Shown: piece by piece, positions 12,620 through 23,704 of the stretch
Layout of the letters: each line of letters begins with the position of its first letter
Numbering within the stretch: the first letter of the stretch is position 1
Assembly (NCBI RefSeq): GCF_963924675.1
Contig: NC_089220.1
Coordinates: forward strand, 164,833,270-164,897,269
Direction: 5' to 3'
Source of the DNA: Phocoena phocoena
Lineage: Eukaryota; Chordata; Mammalia; Artiodactyla; Phocoenidae
Length of the DNA stretch: 64,000 nt
Translations under genes and position numbers: made by a program
The notes under the pieces: model-generated
The model's database searches: none
Told to the model about the DNA's origin: nothing
Seen by the model: the letters and a program-made list of their open reading frames with translations, nothing else

Positions 12620-13733
12620 TCATTATTAAGGGATCTGAAATTCCAGCTCAGCTAACTGACTTCTTTGCCATCATTGAGAAATTGCTTAATTTGATGTGGC
12701 TTTTGCTTTAATCTGTCAAAGATGGAATAATATATGAGTCTTCATATATTATCATGCTTAGGAAATGCAGACGTGTCTAGGCAGTGATTCAGTGTTCAAC
12801 AAATATTTATTTGTTAAATATTTACTCTTCTGCCTCAAAAATAATCATAGATGTTATTCCAGGTTCTGGGACCCTTTACTTCCTAACCCCACACCCCTTG
12901 ATTCTGAGCTCTGGGGTTCTGTTTTAACTCAAGGACAATAACCAGGCAACTAAAAATATGTATACTGAGCGCACAAGAAAAGTCGGGAACTGCAGAAGCC
13001 ATAGTGACAGTCTCGTGTGTGAGAAGAAGGGGAAGCTTGTCTGCTGCCTCTCACAGGCCCTGCAGGATGCGTTGCTGTCAAAGAGCTTGAGAACAAAATG
13101 CTTGAGCTTGAGAACACTCCTCCTGGACCCTGCCCCCCAGGGTGCTCTCCTGAGCCTGGCCCACACTGGAAAGGCTCTGGCTTCCTTTGCAGAGTAGTGG
13201 TCCTCCTGCAAGGCACAGCCTCTCACTGGCCTTGTCCCCAGATGTCTTTGCTCCTAGGCGTGAGCAGGCAGGGACTTGGGCCATACGTCATTGTTGCCAA
13301 ATGCCAACTTTAACAAAATTGTTAATTGTGCTTTCTTTCGAAGCGGAGTTTTAGTGTATCAGTGTCAGAGTTCAGAGAAGCAGCGTTTATACTTGTGTTT
13401 AACCAAAGCTCACGATGCTGCGCCAATCACTGACACAAGCGCTGGCCTCGCTTCCCAGTCCGCAGAGTTCACCCTTCAGGCCTTTTTCAGAAACACTGGG
13501 AGAGCAGATGGAAAAGTCAACCAAACTGAAAGTCAGAAAGCATGGCCTTCATCTGGGAGGAAAAAAGCCTTTTGTTGCTGCCGCCATGACAGCTCAGGAG
13601 AAGCATGGGGTAAGGTCTCAATTTTACCTAAGAAATGACACCTAAAACTTTATATTTGTTTTTGTTATTGTAAAACTATAGCCTCTGAAATTGGTAAGGC
13701 CATTCCTTCTAGTATCACTTATTCTAAATGCAG
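12620..13733. other. No gene recognised
   Basis: Includes overlapping ORFs at 12924-13645 on both strands, none recognisable. A short direct repeat 'gcttgagaaca' occurs near 13084 and 13106. Confidence 0.5.
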
Positions 13734-14064
13734 GCATAGGGACTTCCCTGGTGGTGCAGTGGTTAAGAATCCACCTGCCAACGCAGGGGACACGGGTTTG
13801 ATTCCTGGTCCAGGATGATCCCACATGCCACGGAGCAACTGAGCCCGTGCGCCACAACTACTGAGCCTGAGCTCTAGAGCCCACCAGCCACAATTACTGA
13901 AGCCCGCGTGCCTAGAGCCTGTGCTCTGCAACAAGAGAAGCCACCGCAATGAGAAGCCAGCGCACCACAACGAAGAGTAGCCCCCGCTCGATGCAACTAG
14001 AGAAAGCCCGCGTGCAGCGACGAAGACCCAATGCAGCCAAAATTAAACAAATGTATTAAAATAA
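13734..14064 (+). mobile_element. CHR-type SINE, long copy
   Basis: Starts 'gggacttccctggtggtgca' with a tRNA-like head, a long body with repeated 'ccacaactactgagcc'-type units and a short A-rich end. Flanked by ctaaatgcag at 13724-13733 and 14065-14074. Confidence 0.92.
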
Positions 14065-14214
14065 CTAAATGCAGAAATAATTCTATGGACAATAAATAGC
14101 AATTCCTGGGATGGCTTGTTGGAAGAAACCAGACTTTGAGAAGTAAATAACCCAAGAGGTACCAACTTACTCTAAATAAAACATGACCCCAAGATAGTTA
14201 AGTGGGTCATCCGT

Positions 14215-14440
14215 AATAGTTAAATTTATTGAGATGTACTATGCTGCAGGTACTGCGCTAAGGCTATGACATGGATTACCTAGTTAAATCTTCATAATAA
14301 GTAGGAAAAGTACTAGTGTGGTATCCACTTTTTAGAGGAGGAAACTGAGGCTTGGAGGTGTAACCTTGCCCAAGGGCATACAGCTAGCAAGTAGTAAAGC
14401 CTGCCAGGATTCAGATTCCCCCCTCACTCTGTTGCCCAAG
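14215..14440 (+). repeat. MIR
   Basis: Near full length: 'aaatttattgagatgtacta', 'gaggaggaaactgaggc', 'cttgcccaagggcatacagc', 'gccaggattcaga'. Confidence 0.8.
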
Positions 14441-14919
14441 CTCTCACCTGCCGTGTCAGACCATCTCTCTCTAGGCTATGGGTTTCTCTCTCCATCAACA
14501 CCCACCCCAGTCAGGCCATCTGAGTCAGTAAGAGTGATTTCTTTGTTTACAGGTATTAAACTTCATACTTTGGCTCTTCGTGTGCCCAGAAGAATAAGCA
14601 AAGAAATTGGCAGGAGTGAAATGTATTTACTATAATCCATTTTCACAATTCTTAAAACTCCTTGAGAAATTTTATAATAGTTAAACATCTTAAGCTAAAT
14701 GAGGTAACTAATTCTGCACATACTTTATTTAAGGATTGGAATCCGTGTTCAGTTTAGTTATAAAATGACGTTCCACAGAGTGAATGCTATTTTCCCACCA
14801 TTAAAAGTCTATTTTTCACAGGAAATTTTCCTGACCTAAAAGGGTTAAGATTATAGGAATGATCATATAGGACACCCTAGAAAACCTAGAAATCACGCCT
14901 TCATCATGCTTCCAAGTTG

Positions 14920-15510
14920 GGTATCACCCAAGTATCCATCTGTAGACTGGACATCTCCAAGTTCATGTCCCCTAGACACCTCAAACTCTTGTATCTGAGA
15001 TCAGACAAGACATCTTCCTCTGCAAACCTGCTCTTACTCCAGGGTTCCCCCTCGGTCCGTGGCTCTACCATCCATCCAGTCCCCCAAACGGAAACCTGGG
15101 GGCTTTCTTCCCCCTCATCTCTCCCTTACTCCCCACATCCAATTGCTGGCCAGGCTTTGTCTCTTCTTCCTCTGGAGCCTCCCTTCTCTCCGTCCTTCTC
15201 AGCTCAGCTCTCCTTATTACTCACCTGGATCAATGCCACATTTTTCCTCAATACCCACATTAGGCATCTTCTCTGGGAGGTTTTTCTTGCCTCCCTGCAC
15301 CCCTCAGTCTGGGCTCCGGTAAGTTCGCTCTGCCTCTTGTGCCCTCCTCTATCAGCACTCATCCTGTCCCCTAATTGCATGTTTACTTTTGTATCTTGCC
15401 CCAGTGCACTGTAAGCTTCTCGAGGGTGGGGACTGTGTCTTATTTGCGAATAGCCAGCTCTGAACAGAGCCTGACGCTTGGTCATTACTCATTAAAGTCT
15501 GTTGAGTAAG
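14920..15510 (+). repeat. L2 3' region
   Basis: Long pyrimidine-rich L2 segment ending 'gggtggggactgtgtctt' and 'tcattactcattaaag'. The 165-codon ORF inside it is repeat-derived. Confidence 0.75.
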
Positions 15511-15884
15511 TGGAGGAGACTTTCAAGTGGTCCTGTCTTCAGCGTTCCTGGGGGAATCTTGTCAGGATCAGTGTGTGATCACACAGCTTATCCACTTGGG
15601 GCTTGGGGTAGGCTCGCCAGGAGTTACATTTCCTTTTCGTTTATATCTCTTTTGTGATAATAAAGAACACAGCAAAATCAACGGCATTTAGGACAATGTT
15701 ATGAATATTATAGGCCAGAAAAAAGAGCTTGTTAAAGAACAATGGACAGGTCAAACAGGCTCAAACCTAGGGATTCGGTTTTTAGTCTTCATGAAGTAAC
15801 ACATCTGATCTCTACATTACTGAAAACCAGCATATAATACACTACCTGTACCTGGCTACAGCAGCTATTCAAAAATTAATGACA

Positions 15885-16130
15885 ATAAAAACAATAATAA
15901 TAATATTTATCACTTACTAAATGTTTTCTATGTGCTTCCTATTCTGAGTGTTATGTGCATATGTCATTTAATCCTCACAACAATTTTATAAAGCTGGTAT
16001 TAATATCCCCATTTTATAGTTGAGGACACAGAGTTAAGTGACATGCTTAAGGTCACCTGCAAGTCAGTGGTGGCACCAGATATGGACCCATCTGTCTAAT
16101 TTCAGAGGCCACTTTTGTTAGTCACTGCTG
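15885..16130 (+). repeat. MIR
   Basis: 'catttaatcctcacaacaat', 'tccccattttatagttgagg', 'ggtcacctgcaagtcagtgg' in MIR order. Confidence 0.8.
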
Positions 16131-16139
16131 CCTGACCCA

Positions 16140-16960
16140 GTGCACACAGGACTCTGTGGTTCTACTCAGCCAAACTCTCAGCCATGAGTGACAGCTGCTG
16201 AAATACAATTTGTAAGCATGTAGAAAAACACAGACTGTTTCTGACATCCTTTCTGATAGTCACAGCTTACCCAAATTCAGGCAAATAATCAAATATCACA
16301 CATGCTAACTTGTTCAACATTATGTCTTTTCTTAGCTGTAAGTAAAGGTAGACTTCAGTAAAAAGGCATTACTCCTCAAAAAAATTCATTCTCTTCCTGC
16401 ACAGAATTATCTTTCTGGGAGATATTTGTTCATATTACTTGGTTTGGGTAGGAACTGAGATTTATTTTTTTTAGAATGGGTGGAAAATATATTTGTGCTA
16501 ATTACACAGATCTTTGAATCCTCTTTGGTCATGGTAAAAGAATGAAAATCATCTGCTTGCTGCTACCCACACCTTTTGAACAGTCTTCTACCCTAGTTGG
16601 CTTGGTTTTTACTTGTGGACTGGGAAAGATAACATGGGCCAGAATTGTGTTGGCACAAAATGGCCTGACTCTAAAAGCTATAATGACGAACAATTTCTTC
16701 TGAAAGGCAGCTCCTGGAATTACCGACAGAAGCATCCTCTGACATGACCAGCTTCAACTAAATGTGGTCAGGGCTCCAACCCCACTGGGCTTCTTAAAAA
16801 TAGTCATGCATGAATAGTGAATAGCAAAGAGGAGAAACACAGCCATAAATTTTACATTTTCTCTCTGATGTCCATTCCTCTGTATTACCAGCCATAAAAA
16901 TATGATCCATTGAGGCTGCTAGCATGAAATACCACAGAAATGAGAGGAAATTAGATTCTA
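16140..16960. other. No gene recognised
   Basis: Unique-looking; nothing supported. Confidence 0.5.
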
Positions 16961-16963
16961 TTA

Positions 16964-17473
16964 CAGGCATACCTCAGAGATATTGCAGGTTCAGTCCCGG
17001 ACCACTGTAATAAAGCAAATAACGCAATCAAGCGAATCACTCAAATTTTTGTTTTCCCAGTGCATATAAAAGTTATGTTTACACTACACTGTAGTCTATT
17101 AAGTGTGCAATAGCATGTCTAAAAAAAATGTACACACCTTAGTTAAAAAGTATTTTATTGCTAAAAAATGCTAACCATCATCTGAGCCTTCAGCAAGTAG
17201 TAGTAGTAACATCAAAGATCACTGATCACATATCACCATAACAAATATAATAATGAAAAAGCTTGAAATATTGTGAGAATTGCCAACATATGACACAGAG
17301 ACATGAAGTGAGCAAATGCTTTTGGAAAAGTGGCACAGATAGACTCGTTTGATGCGGGGTTGCCACAAACCGTCGATTTGTAAAAAAAAATGCAGTGGTG
17401 TCTGTGGAGTACGATAAAGCAAGGCGCAAGTACAAGGCGCAAGTACAAGGCGCACGAAAACGAGGTATGCTTG
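16964..17473 (+). mobile_element. Non-autonomous Tigger1-like DNA transposon
   Basis: A 510-bp element with terminal inverted repeats caggcatacctc and gaggtatgcttg (11 of 12 positions pair) and TA target duplications at 16962-16963 and 17474-17475. The internal sequence matches the Tigger1a-type deletion derivative, with no transposase frame. A 13-bp unit, caaggcgcaagta, is tandemly repeated at 17420-17454. Confidence 0.92.
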
Positions 17474-17479
17474 TAACAG

Positions 17480-18265
17480 TGCTTCACGCACCTGTTAACT
17501 CGCCTGTTACATGTTCTGGGTTATAGGGTCCATGCTCACAAGGGTATAAGACCTTTATTTCCTTTACCAGTTCTAAGTTTGTTAACATCACTTAAAATAT
17601 ATACATTTGGGGGTTATACCATGTGCCAAATTCTCAAGGACTTAAATGTGAAACACCTTTTTTTTTTTTTTTAACAATTAGGAGAATCAGTGAGCTATGA
17701 TAAAATGGCTTAAATGTACTTAAAAACAATTCCCCGAAGAGCTGTGCATGAATGAGTGCATTAATTATCACTTCAATATTAAGAACTTAAAAATGAAGAA
17801 TCTGTTTTTTAAAATTGCTAAGCCACCACAGTAAGTGTCCTCAGATTGACTCATTCCCCCCCACCCCCGTTTATCTAGTTTCTTAAGGAGCATGCTAGAC
17901 CACTCTCCACAGAGGAGAAAATGTTCTAGAATAAAGAACAATCGGTAGCTTAAATTAAGATTATTGAACTAACTGATCAACAGGTCATTAAGATAACAAC
18001 AGGTAAATAACTTTAATATCCTTTGGAACTGAAAATTTTTAAATATTAAGTTGGAATTGAAAGATTTGGGGAAGTATTTAGTAAATTGTGTATATATGTG
18101 GGAGAAACTATACAAATACAAAGATGATATTTGTGTGACATTTCAAATGTAAGATTAGATGTTTTCTATGCAAAAGTGGATTATAGTAGGTATATGCAAT
18201 TGTCAAAACTCATAAAACTATAACTTGGGGTCTCTGCATTTCACTGTATGTAAATTACAGTATAC
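17480..18265. other. AT-rich, no gene recognised
   Basis: Poly-T run near 17660. May include upstream parts of the L1M that follows. Confidence 0.5.
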
Positions 18266-18269
18266 CACA

Positions 18270-18600
18270 ATTTAAACAGATCCTCAAACTCTCAACGTCA
18301 TCAAAGACGAGGAAAGTCTGAGAACCTGTCACTGCCTAAGGAGATATGAGGGTGATATCCTGGATGGGATCTAAGAACAGAAAAAGGAAAATTTTAAAAT
18401 GAATGAAATCCAAATGAAGTATGTAGTTTAGTTAATAATAATGTATTAGTATTTGTTCATTAGTTGTGACAAATGTACCTCACTAATGCAAGGTGTTAAC
18501 AATAGGGGAAACTGGGGCTGGGTATAGGAAAACTGTCCCACTTTTCTACGAGCCTAAAACTATTCTAAAAAATTTAAGCTTATTTTAAAAAATAGGAAAA
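18270..18600 (+). repeat. L1MB-like 3' UTR
   Basis: 'aggaaagtctgagaacctgt', 'atcctggatgggatct', 'gttaataataatgtatta', 'cctaaaactattctaaaa' in the order of the L1MB 3' end. Confidence 0.75.
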
Positions 18601-18609
18601 AAGCAGGAT

Positions 18610-19200
18610 GAGAGGGAGTGGGGAATGGAAAATATATATGGCAGTCACCCAAGACCCTACTGGAAGGTCAAGAAACTGAAAATGAAAACGTCTGCATTAT
18701 CTATGTCAAGCAGTAAGTGTAAATTAACCATAAAAAGCAAGTGTTTTTATTTACTGGACATTAGCATCGAATAGATGCCCTCCTATCAGATTTACTTTCC
18801 CATGATAAAACTGAAGATTATCATCATTACCATTATTTTTTTTTAACTGGACTAACACGTTAAAAAAGGTTGTACACATACAAATGGCAACGGACTGGAT
18901 AAACAGTATAGCTTCTATTTTCGATGTAGCAGATTCGTCATTGTAAATTATCTAGTGCCACTGTTCCGTCCTGTTTTAACTCCACCACCCAAGACTTCCA
19001 CACATTCTTTATGTAGGTAAAGAGAAAAATTCATTTCGTGCCTGCCAAAACGTTTTCTTCTCAGGTGTGAGTGTGTATATATAGAGAGATTGTGTGTAAA
19101 GAAAACTTGTTTACGAGCCATCCGTGTCTCTGATAAATATGCCTTTATGCTATAACCCATTATCATTATAATAAAATCCTGTTCATCACCCTTTTAATAC
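18610..19200. other. No gene recognised
   Basis: AT-rich sequence leading into the CpG island. It includes several short AT motifs but no supported site. Confidence 0.5.
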
Positions 19201-19583
19201 GCTGTGAGTCTTCCTCATTTTGGGGGGTCGATGCTAACCAGCCCTCGAAGCCAATCGGACGGGCCGAACACAACTGTGAAGCAATGTCTGGTGTCGCCAC
19301 ATCTGGGCCTGGGTGCCGGAGGCGAGGACTGCTTTGGTACCCGTAGGGTGTAGCAGGTACCCTCCTTTGTGGCGCGCAGCTCCATCGGGAGCACCCCTTG
19401 CGACGCAAGATTCCTTTTTTCAGTTAACAGTTCTGGTGCAGAGGCTGGTGGAGAGGCCCAGAGCCGACGGAGACGGAGACGAAGATGAGCAAGAGGCCGC
19501 CCGCCGCGGCGGCCCAAGAGAAGAGCTCCTTACGCAGCGCAGCCGCCCGCAGCCCGGACTGGTGGGCTGTTGCGAGCCCCTGC

Positions 19584-19597
19584 GTTGCCATGGGAAC
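19584..19597 (+). promoter_or_regulatory. RFX X-box-like motif in CpG island
   Basis: GTTGCCATGGGAAC fits the X-box pattern GTNRCC-N(0-3)-RGYAAC in both half-sites except one position (GGGAAC in place of GGYAAC). RFX factors bind such sites at promoters of ciliary genes. Binding is not shown by sequence. Confidence 0.4.
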
Positions 19598-19754
19598 CGC
19601 GGCGGCTCCCCTGCGGAACCAGACGTTTATTACCTGAGAATCCGCGCGCGGACGCCGCCCCCACCCCCCGGGCCCGGGGGACTCGCATCTTCCCCGCCCG
19701 CGTCAGCCTAGCGGGGAAAGCTGAAAGCGGACGCGGCGCGAAGGACGCGTTGCA

Positions 19755-19771
19755 AACGCTTCGTAAGCGTT
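19755..19771. repeat. Short inverted repeat in CpG island
   Basis: AACGCTT-cgt-AAGCGTT, 7-nt perfect arms with a 3-nt spacer. It could be a dimeric factor site or chance. Confidence 0.6.
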
Positions 19772-21135
19772 GCTTGGTGGCCTGGCCGGACGCCCCGGGT
19801 GGAGGCCCATGCGAGATCGGCCCGCGCAGCCCCTCCTTCCCAGCCATTCCGGCGCGTCCCCCAGGCCCGGGGCGCGACGCGGGGCTCACCGAGCCCCCCT
19901 CGCTCCGCCGACGCCCTGAGACCCCGCCCGGGGGAGGAACCGCAGCGCGGCGCCCCACAGATGGAGACAGAGGCCCGACGTGGGCGTTTTAGCAGAACCG
20001 TCCCAAAGCCAGGCCGCGTTTACTCCTCCTGGCCCTCGCCCCACAAGGCTCTCCAAGGGGAGGGAGGGAGCTTAAAAGACATTTACCCCCGAGTCCTAGC
20101 CTACTTATTGGAACACTTCCCTAACACCCCGGCTGTCCCGGGAGCTAGAAACAGAAGGCAATGTTTGGGTAATTAATAGTGACAACAACGGGGCTCCGGA
20201 AACGCTCGCTGCCCGGGGCCGGGCCGAGGGCCCGGCGGGAGGCCCTGCGAAGTGCTCGGCCCGGCAGGCTTCGGGACGCACGGACAGCGGTTCCCGCGGG
20301 GCGCGTCCACACCCAGGCCCGACTTCCACCGTTCATATAATTAGGAGAACCGCAGAAGGCGCACGGTCTCCATTTTACCCACCACACTTTTTCCTCCCAG
20401 GTCACTGGGGAAGCCCCTGGCTCCGGAGACATCCGGGCTCCGCGCCTGGGCCTGAAAAACCCGCCTCCAGGGAGCGAAGGTCTTGTCGCTCCAGGCTATA
20501 AATATTAATAAGCAGAGAGGCCCGGTCATAATTATCTCCCATTAATTGCAACTCAACCAAAAATCCAGCCTCCTGCCACTCAGGGCCCACTAAGTCGGGG
20601 TTGCTGGGTTTTGGTGTCAGGCGACTTCCTCGGCGCAAAGTCGTTCTTTGTATCCTCCGCCCAACATGGAAACCGTACGCTGCGCTTGTCGGCGTGTTAA
20701 AATCACCCTCGGAGGGATTCGAGCCGACGGCCCTTCGCTAGCCTGCATCCCCGCCCGCCTCGTGCGCACTATTTGTCTCCCTGCCACCAGGGGACCTGGC
20801 CTCTATCCCCACCCCCGACCTGACGCTACTGAAGCAATAGTGTGAGGGATTTGACGAACGGGTGGGGCCGCTTCGGATCTGACCCGAAGGCACCTGTGGC
20901 GGCCCCGGCCCCGGGCGAGGCCTGCGGGCCGCGGAAGGGCTCGGCCCCGCTGCGCGTAAGAGAGCAGTCCTAGTGATTCGGTCGCTCCTCACGGCAGTCC
21001 CGGCCACACTGTGCCCCGAGCGTCGGAGTCCTTCCGCTCTGCGAGCCCCCTTCTTCCCCGAGGGCTCCTCCCTGTACCCCTAAGGAGCCGCGTGCGGTGG
21101 CGAAGGGGCGTCGGGCTGCTAGGGGCTGCTGCCCC

Positions 21136-21172
21136 ATGGCTCAACGCGCGCTCCCCGGGCTTGGAGGTTGGG
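21136..21172 (+). other. Possible first-exon end with strong splice donor
   Basis: ATG at 21136 within the CpG island opens a 12-codon frame that reaches a near-ideal donor, with GTGAGTAC starting at 21173. This is compatible with the 3' edge of a first exon on the plus strand. No acceptor or downstream exon was identified, so this is only a candidate. Confidence 0.3.
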
Positions 21173-21607
21173 GTGAGTACGTGGGCTGCTGCCGTTCACC
21201 GCGCATACCCTCATCGCGCCGCCGAAGCTGAGAACTGGGGTTTCGGCGCGACGCCGGGGATGCCCAGCCCCGCGCTGGCTGCGCCCATTGCCCAGGCCTC
21301 CCGGCGGCGGGCTCGCAGATGGCCGGGCGCTGGGAGTAGCCAGGAAAGGCCCGGGGTGAGGGCTTCCGTCGCTTCCCGGCCCGCGGGCCCACATTCCGGC
21401 CCGTGCCTCCGCTCGGTGTCCTGGGGGCTCGCGGAGCCGAAAGGAGGCCCTTCCTCGCTCCCCAGGCGCAGGAACCAGCAGCGGGAGGAGGCTCTGCGGT
21501 ACCTAAGCGTCCGCGGCGCGGGAGCAGCGTAGCTGCGCTTCTCCTGGGAAAGCGGTGGAGGCCGGGCGCCCTGTCGGGAGGACGCACCACCCATCGGTGC
21601 CTCGGGG

Positions 21608-21680
21608 AGGCCCAGCCATCTGCGCGTGGATGTAGTCAGTCAGAGGCCCAGCCATCTGCGCGTGGATGTAGTCAGTCAGA
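21608..21680 (+). repeat. Perfect 36-bp tandem duplication
   Basis: A unit beginning 'aggcccagccatctgcgcg' and ending 'gtagtcagtcag' occurs at 21608-21643 and again without change at 21644-21679. Perfect identity suggests a recent event. Confidence 0.95.
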
Positions 21681-21693
21681 TTTCTAAGGCACC

Positions 21694-21903
21694 ATGGTAG
21701 GCCAAGAGGAGCTGCCGCATTATTTCTCGTCCACTCATTTCCACTTTTTCGAGGAGTTGTGTGCCAACAAAGAGCTGCCCATGACAGAGAGGTACTGTCC
21801 ACTTCCCAGCGAGTATTATGAACATTTAAAAGTATTAATGGTCATTTACTCGATTCATTCCCATTTAAACTGCATCAAGAGGAAAGTTCAAAATGTAAAA
21901 TAA
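21694..21903 (+). other. Unrecognised 69-codon ORF at CpG island edge
   Basis: The ORF starts in a strong Kozak context (caccATGG, A at -3 and G at +4) and ends at TAA 21901-21903. The product begins MVGQEELPHYFSSTHFHFFE and contains TERYCPLPSEYYEHLK. I do not recognise a family. There is no signal peptide or clear membrane segment; the N-terminal half is rich in aromatic and acidic residues. Unlike the GC-rich ORFs beside it, its composition resembles real protein. It starts 14 bp after a perfect 36-bp tandem duplication. It could be a small-protein ORF in an unannotated transcript, an old retrocopy fragment, or chance. Confidence 0.3.
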
Positions 21904-21904
21904 G

Positions 21905-22849
21905 GATTTAGGTAAAGCAACTACAGCAGTTAAATTAGTACCCATTTTATTTTAGCAATAATTAAAAATGCAGACCCATCAGGGAGGCCCCATTAAAAGA
22001 CGCTCACTACCTGTATGTGCTATTCAGCCGGAAGTGTCGATCAGGGTGACCTGTGGTGGTCACTGAGTTTCATGAATGTTAGCTGTCCACTACAAGGACA
22101 GAAAGAAATCCACCTCAGAGGTCAGATGCTTGGACTCTAACTATTTGAACTGTAGGCAGTTTCTCCAAGTCACGCCAGAGGCAAGATCAGCTTTTTAGCT
22201 GATCAAATCAGTTTCCTGTAACAGCAACGTAGGCGCCAGGGTCTGGCAGGAGGTAGTTAACTGAGGCTCAGAGTTGGGGAGGATCCCATTTTGGTGGTCA
22301 GGGCAGGGGGTCAGTGCTACCACCATTAACACTGGTTTTGCATCTTCCCCTCTCTGCTTCCTCCATCCAGCACCCAGGTCACCTGTGTGGGAAAGTAAGC
22401 CTGGGAGGAGGTGATGATGAGGGCACCGAGCTGCCAGACGAATGGAGGGGGCAGCAGTGGGCATCTGGACAGGCATGGGTTTTATTATTATTCCTGCCCC
22501 CAGCAGGTGTCGAGTAAATGTAAAAGACACAGAGCTCTGTGAACACGACGACGTGGGGTTGACCTTCTCTAAAGAGAAATTTTGCTTGAGTTGCCTGGTT
22601 CAGAATCAGGCCTAGAGGCTGTGCAGAGTTAACATGCATTCTGTCTTGAACTTTTCTTTCTGCTGTGGTGGGAGGTGGGCAGCTGCAAGGGCCACCTGTC
22701 CCTAGAGCACAGGAAGCCATCTGGAACTCCGCTAGTGGGAGTATTTCTCCAATTGTCTTGGAAACTCATCTCCACCAAGAAGGGTTTCACAAGGCTGAAC
22801 AATGGGCATTTTGACATCGTTGTTTGCTAGTGGCAGTTTTGGAATCTCT
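21905..22849. other. No gene recognised
   Basis: CpG-depleted flank of the island. ORFs at 22195-22530 and 22379-22720 (both minus) overlap and are unrecognised. Confidence 0.5.
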
Positions 22850-23144
22850 GTTTCTTTCTTTTAAATAAATTTATTTATTTTGGGCTGCGTTGGATCTTTG
22901 TTGCTGCGTGCGGGCTTTCTCTAGTTGCGGCGAGTGGGCGCTGCTCTTCATTGTGTGCGCCGGCTTCTCACTGCGGTGGCTTCTCTTGTTGCGGAGCACG
23001 GGCTCTAGGCATGCAGGCTCAGTAGTTGTGGGTCACGGGCTTAGTTGCTCCGCGGCATGTGGGATCTTCCCGGACCAGGGCTCGAACCCGTGTCCCCTGC
23101 ATTGGCAGGTGGATTCTTAACCAGTGCGCCACCAGGGGAGCCCC
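22850..23144 (-). mobile_element. CHR-type SINE
   Basis: Antisense copy with an AT tail at left ('aaataaatttatttatttt') and a reversed tRNA head at right. Flanked by tggaatctct at 22840-22849 and 23145-23154. Confidence 0.93.
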
Positions 23145-23559
23145 TGGAATCTCTCCTTCTCTCTCTGTTTCTCTCATGGCTATGCCCCTACACTCACAAA
23201 TCTGCCCCTTTTTGTATTTTGTGGTAACTCTGTAGCTTGCTAAAGATCAAAGTCATGTACCAACTTGTCTATCTGAAACCCTACACACAACTCTTAAGTC
23301 CTCTCTGGCAGTAAAAGTCTGGAAGCTGTTTTTGAATTCTGCTGGCTCAGCCTCACCCTGTTCCTCCCAGGATGATGCAACACTAGAATAGGGCCCAGAA
23401 AGCTGTTGGTCTGTCACCAGCCAGCTGAGTCTGGCTTCGAGGTGCCAGACTGGACCAAACAAGAACTCTGTTGAGTGATCTTCCCTCAACCCTGGAGCTG
23501 TGACGGGAATCACAATATAATACTTTCCATCTTTGTAGGGCTTTAGAGCCAACAGCATT

Positions 23560-23700
23560 CTTGCTAGTTGCTTACAACTCCTTATTATCTCCATTCACGG
23601 ATGGAGAAACTGAAGCCCAGAGAGGTTAAGTGCTTAGGCCAAGGCCACATGGAGAGAATAGGGATCTTGTGAGTCTGACCTTGGGCTCTTGCTACCACAC
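23560..23700 (+). repeat. MIR fragment
   Basis: 'ggatggagaaactgaagccc', 'agagaggttaagtgctt', then 'ggccacatgg'. Confidence 0.75.
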
Positions 23701-23704
23701 CTGT

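Larger units (their letters stand above)
19205..21700. promoter_or_regulatory. CpG island without a recognised gene
   Basis: GC content and CpG frequency rise sharply at about 19.2 kb and fall at about 21.7 kb, with an AT-richer dip near 20.09-20.18 kb and 20.33-20.56 kb; flanking DNA is AT-rich and CpG-poor. Long ORFs occur on both strands (for example 19570-19992 +, 19530-19958 -, 21011-21532 +, 21141-21590 -) but overlap antisense and show no family I recognise, which is what GC-rich DNA gives by chance. The island lies about 36 kb beyond the 3' end of PIP4K2A. Known biology: such islands usually mark promoters or developmental regulatory regions. Inference: a promoter for an unannotated (possibly noncoding) transcript, or a regulatory island of a neighbouring gene. 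Confidence 0.75.

Noticed and set aside
14917..15414. 165-codon plus-strand ORF
   Set aside because: Lies entirely within an L2 fragment and has the Ser/Leu/Pro-rich composition of such repeats.
19313..21590. ORFs of 125-173 codons on both strands in the CpG island
   Set aside because: They overlap antisense, are Pro/Ala/Arg/Gly-rich and match no family; GC-rich DNA lacks stop codons by chance.
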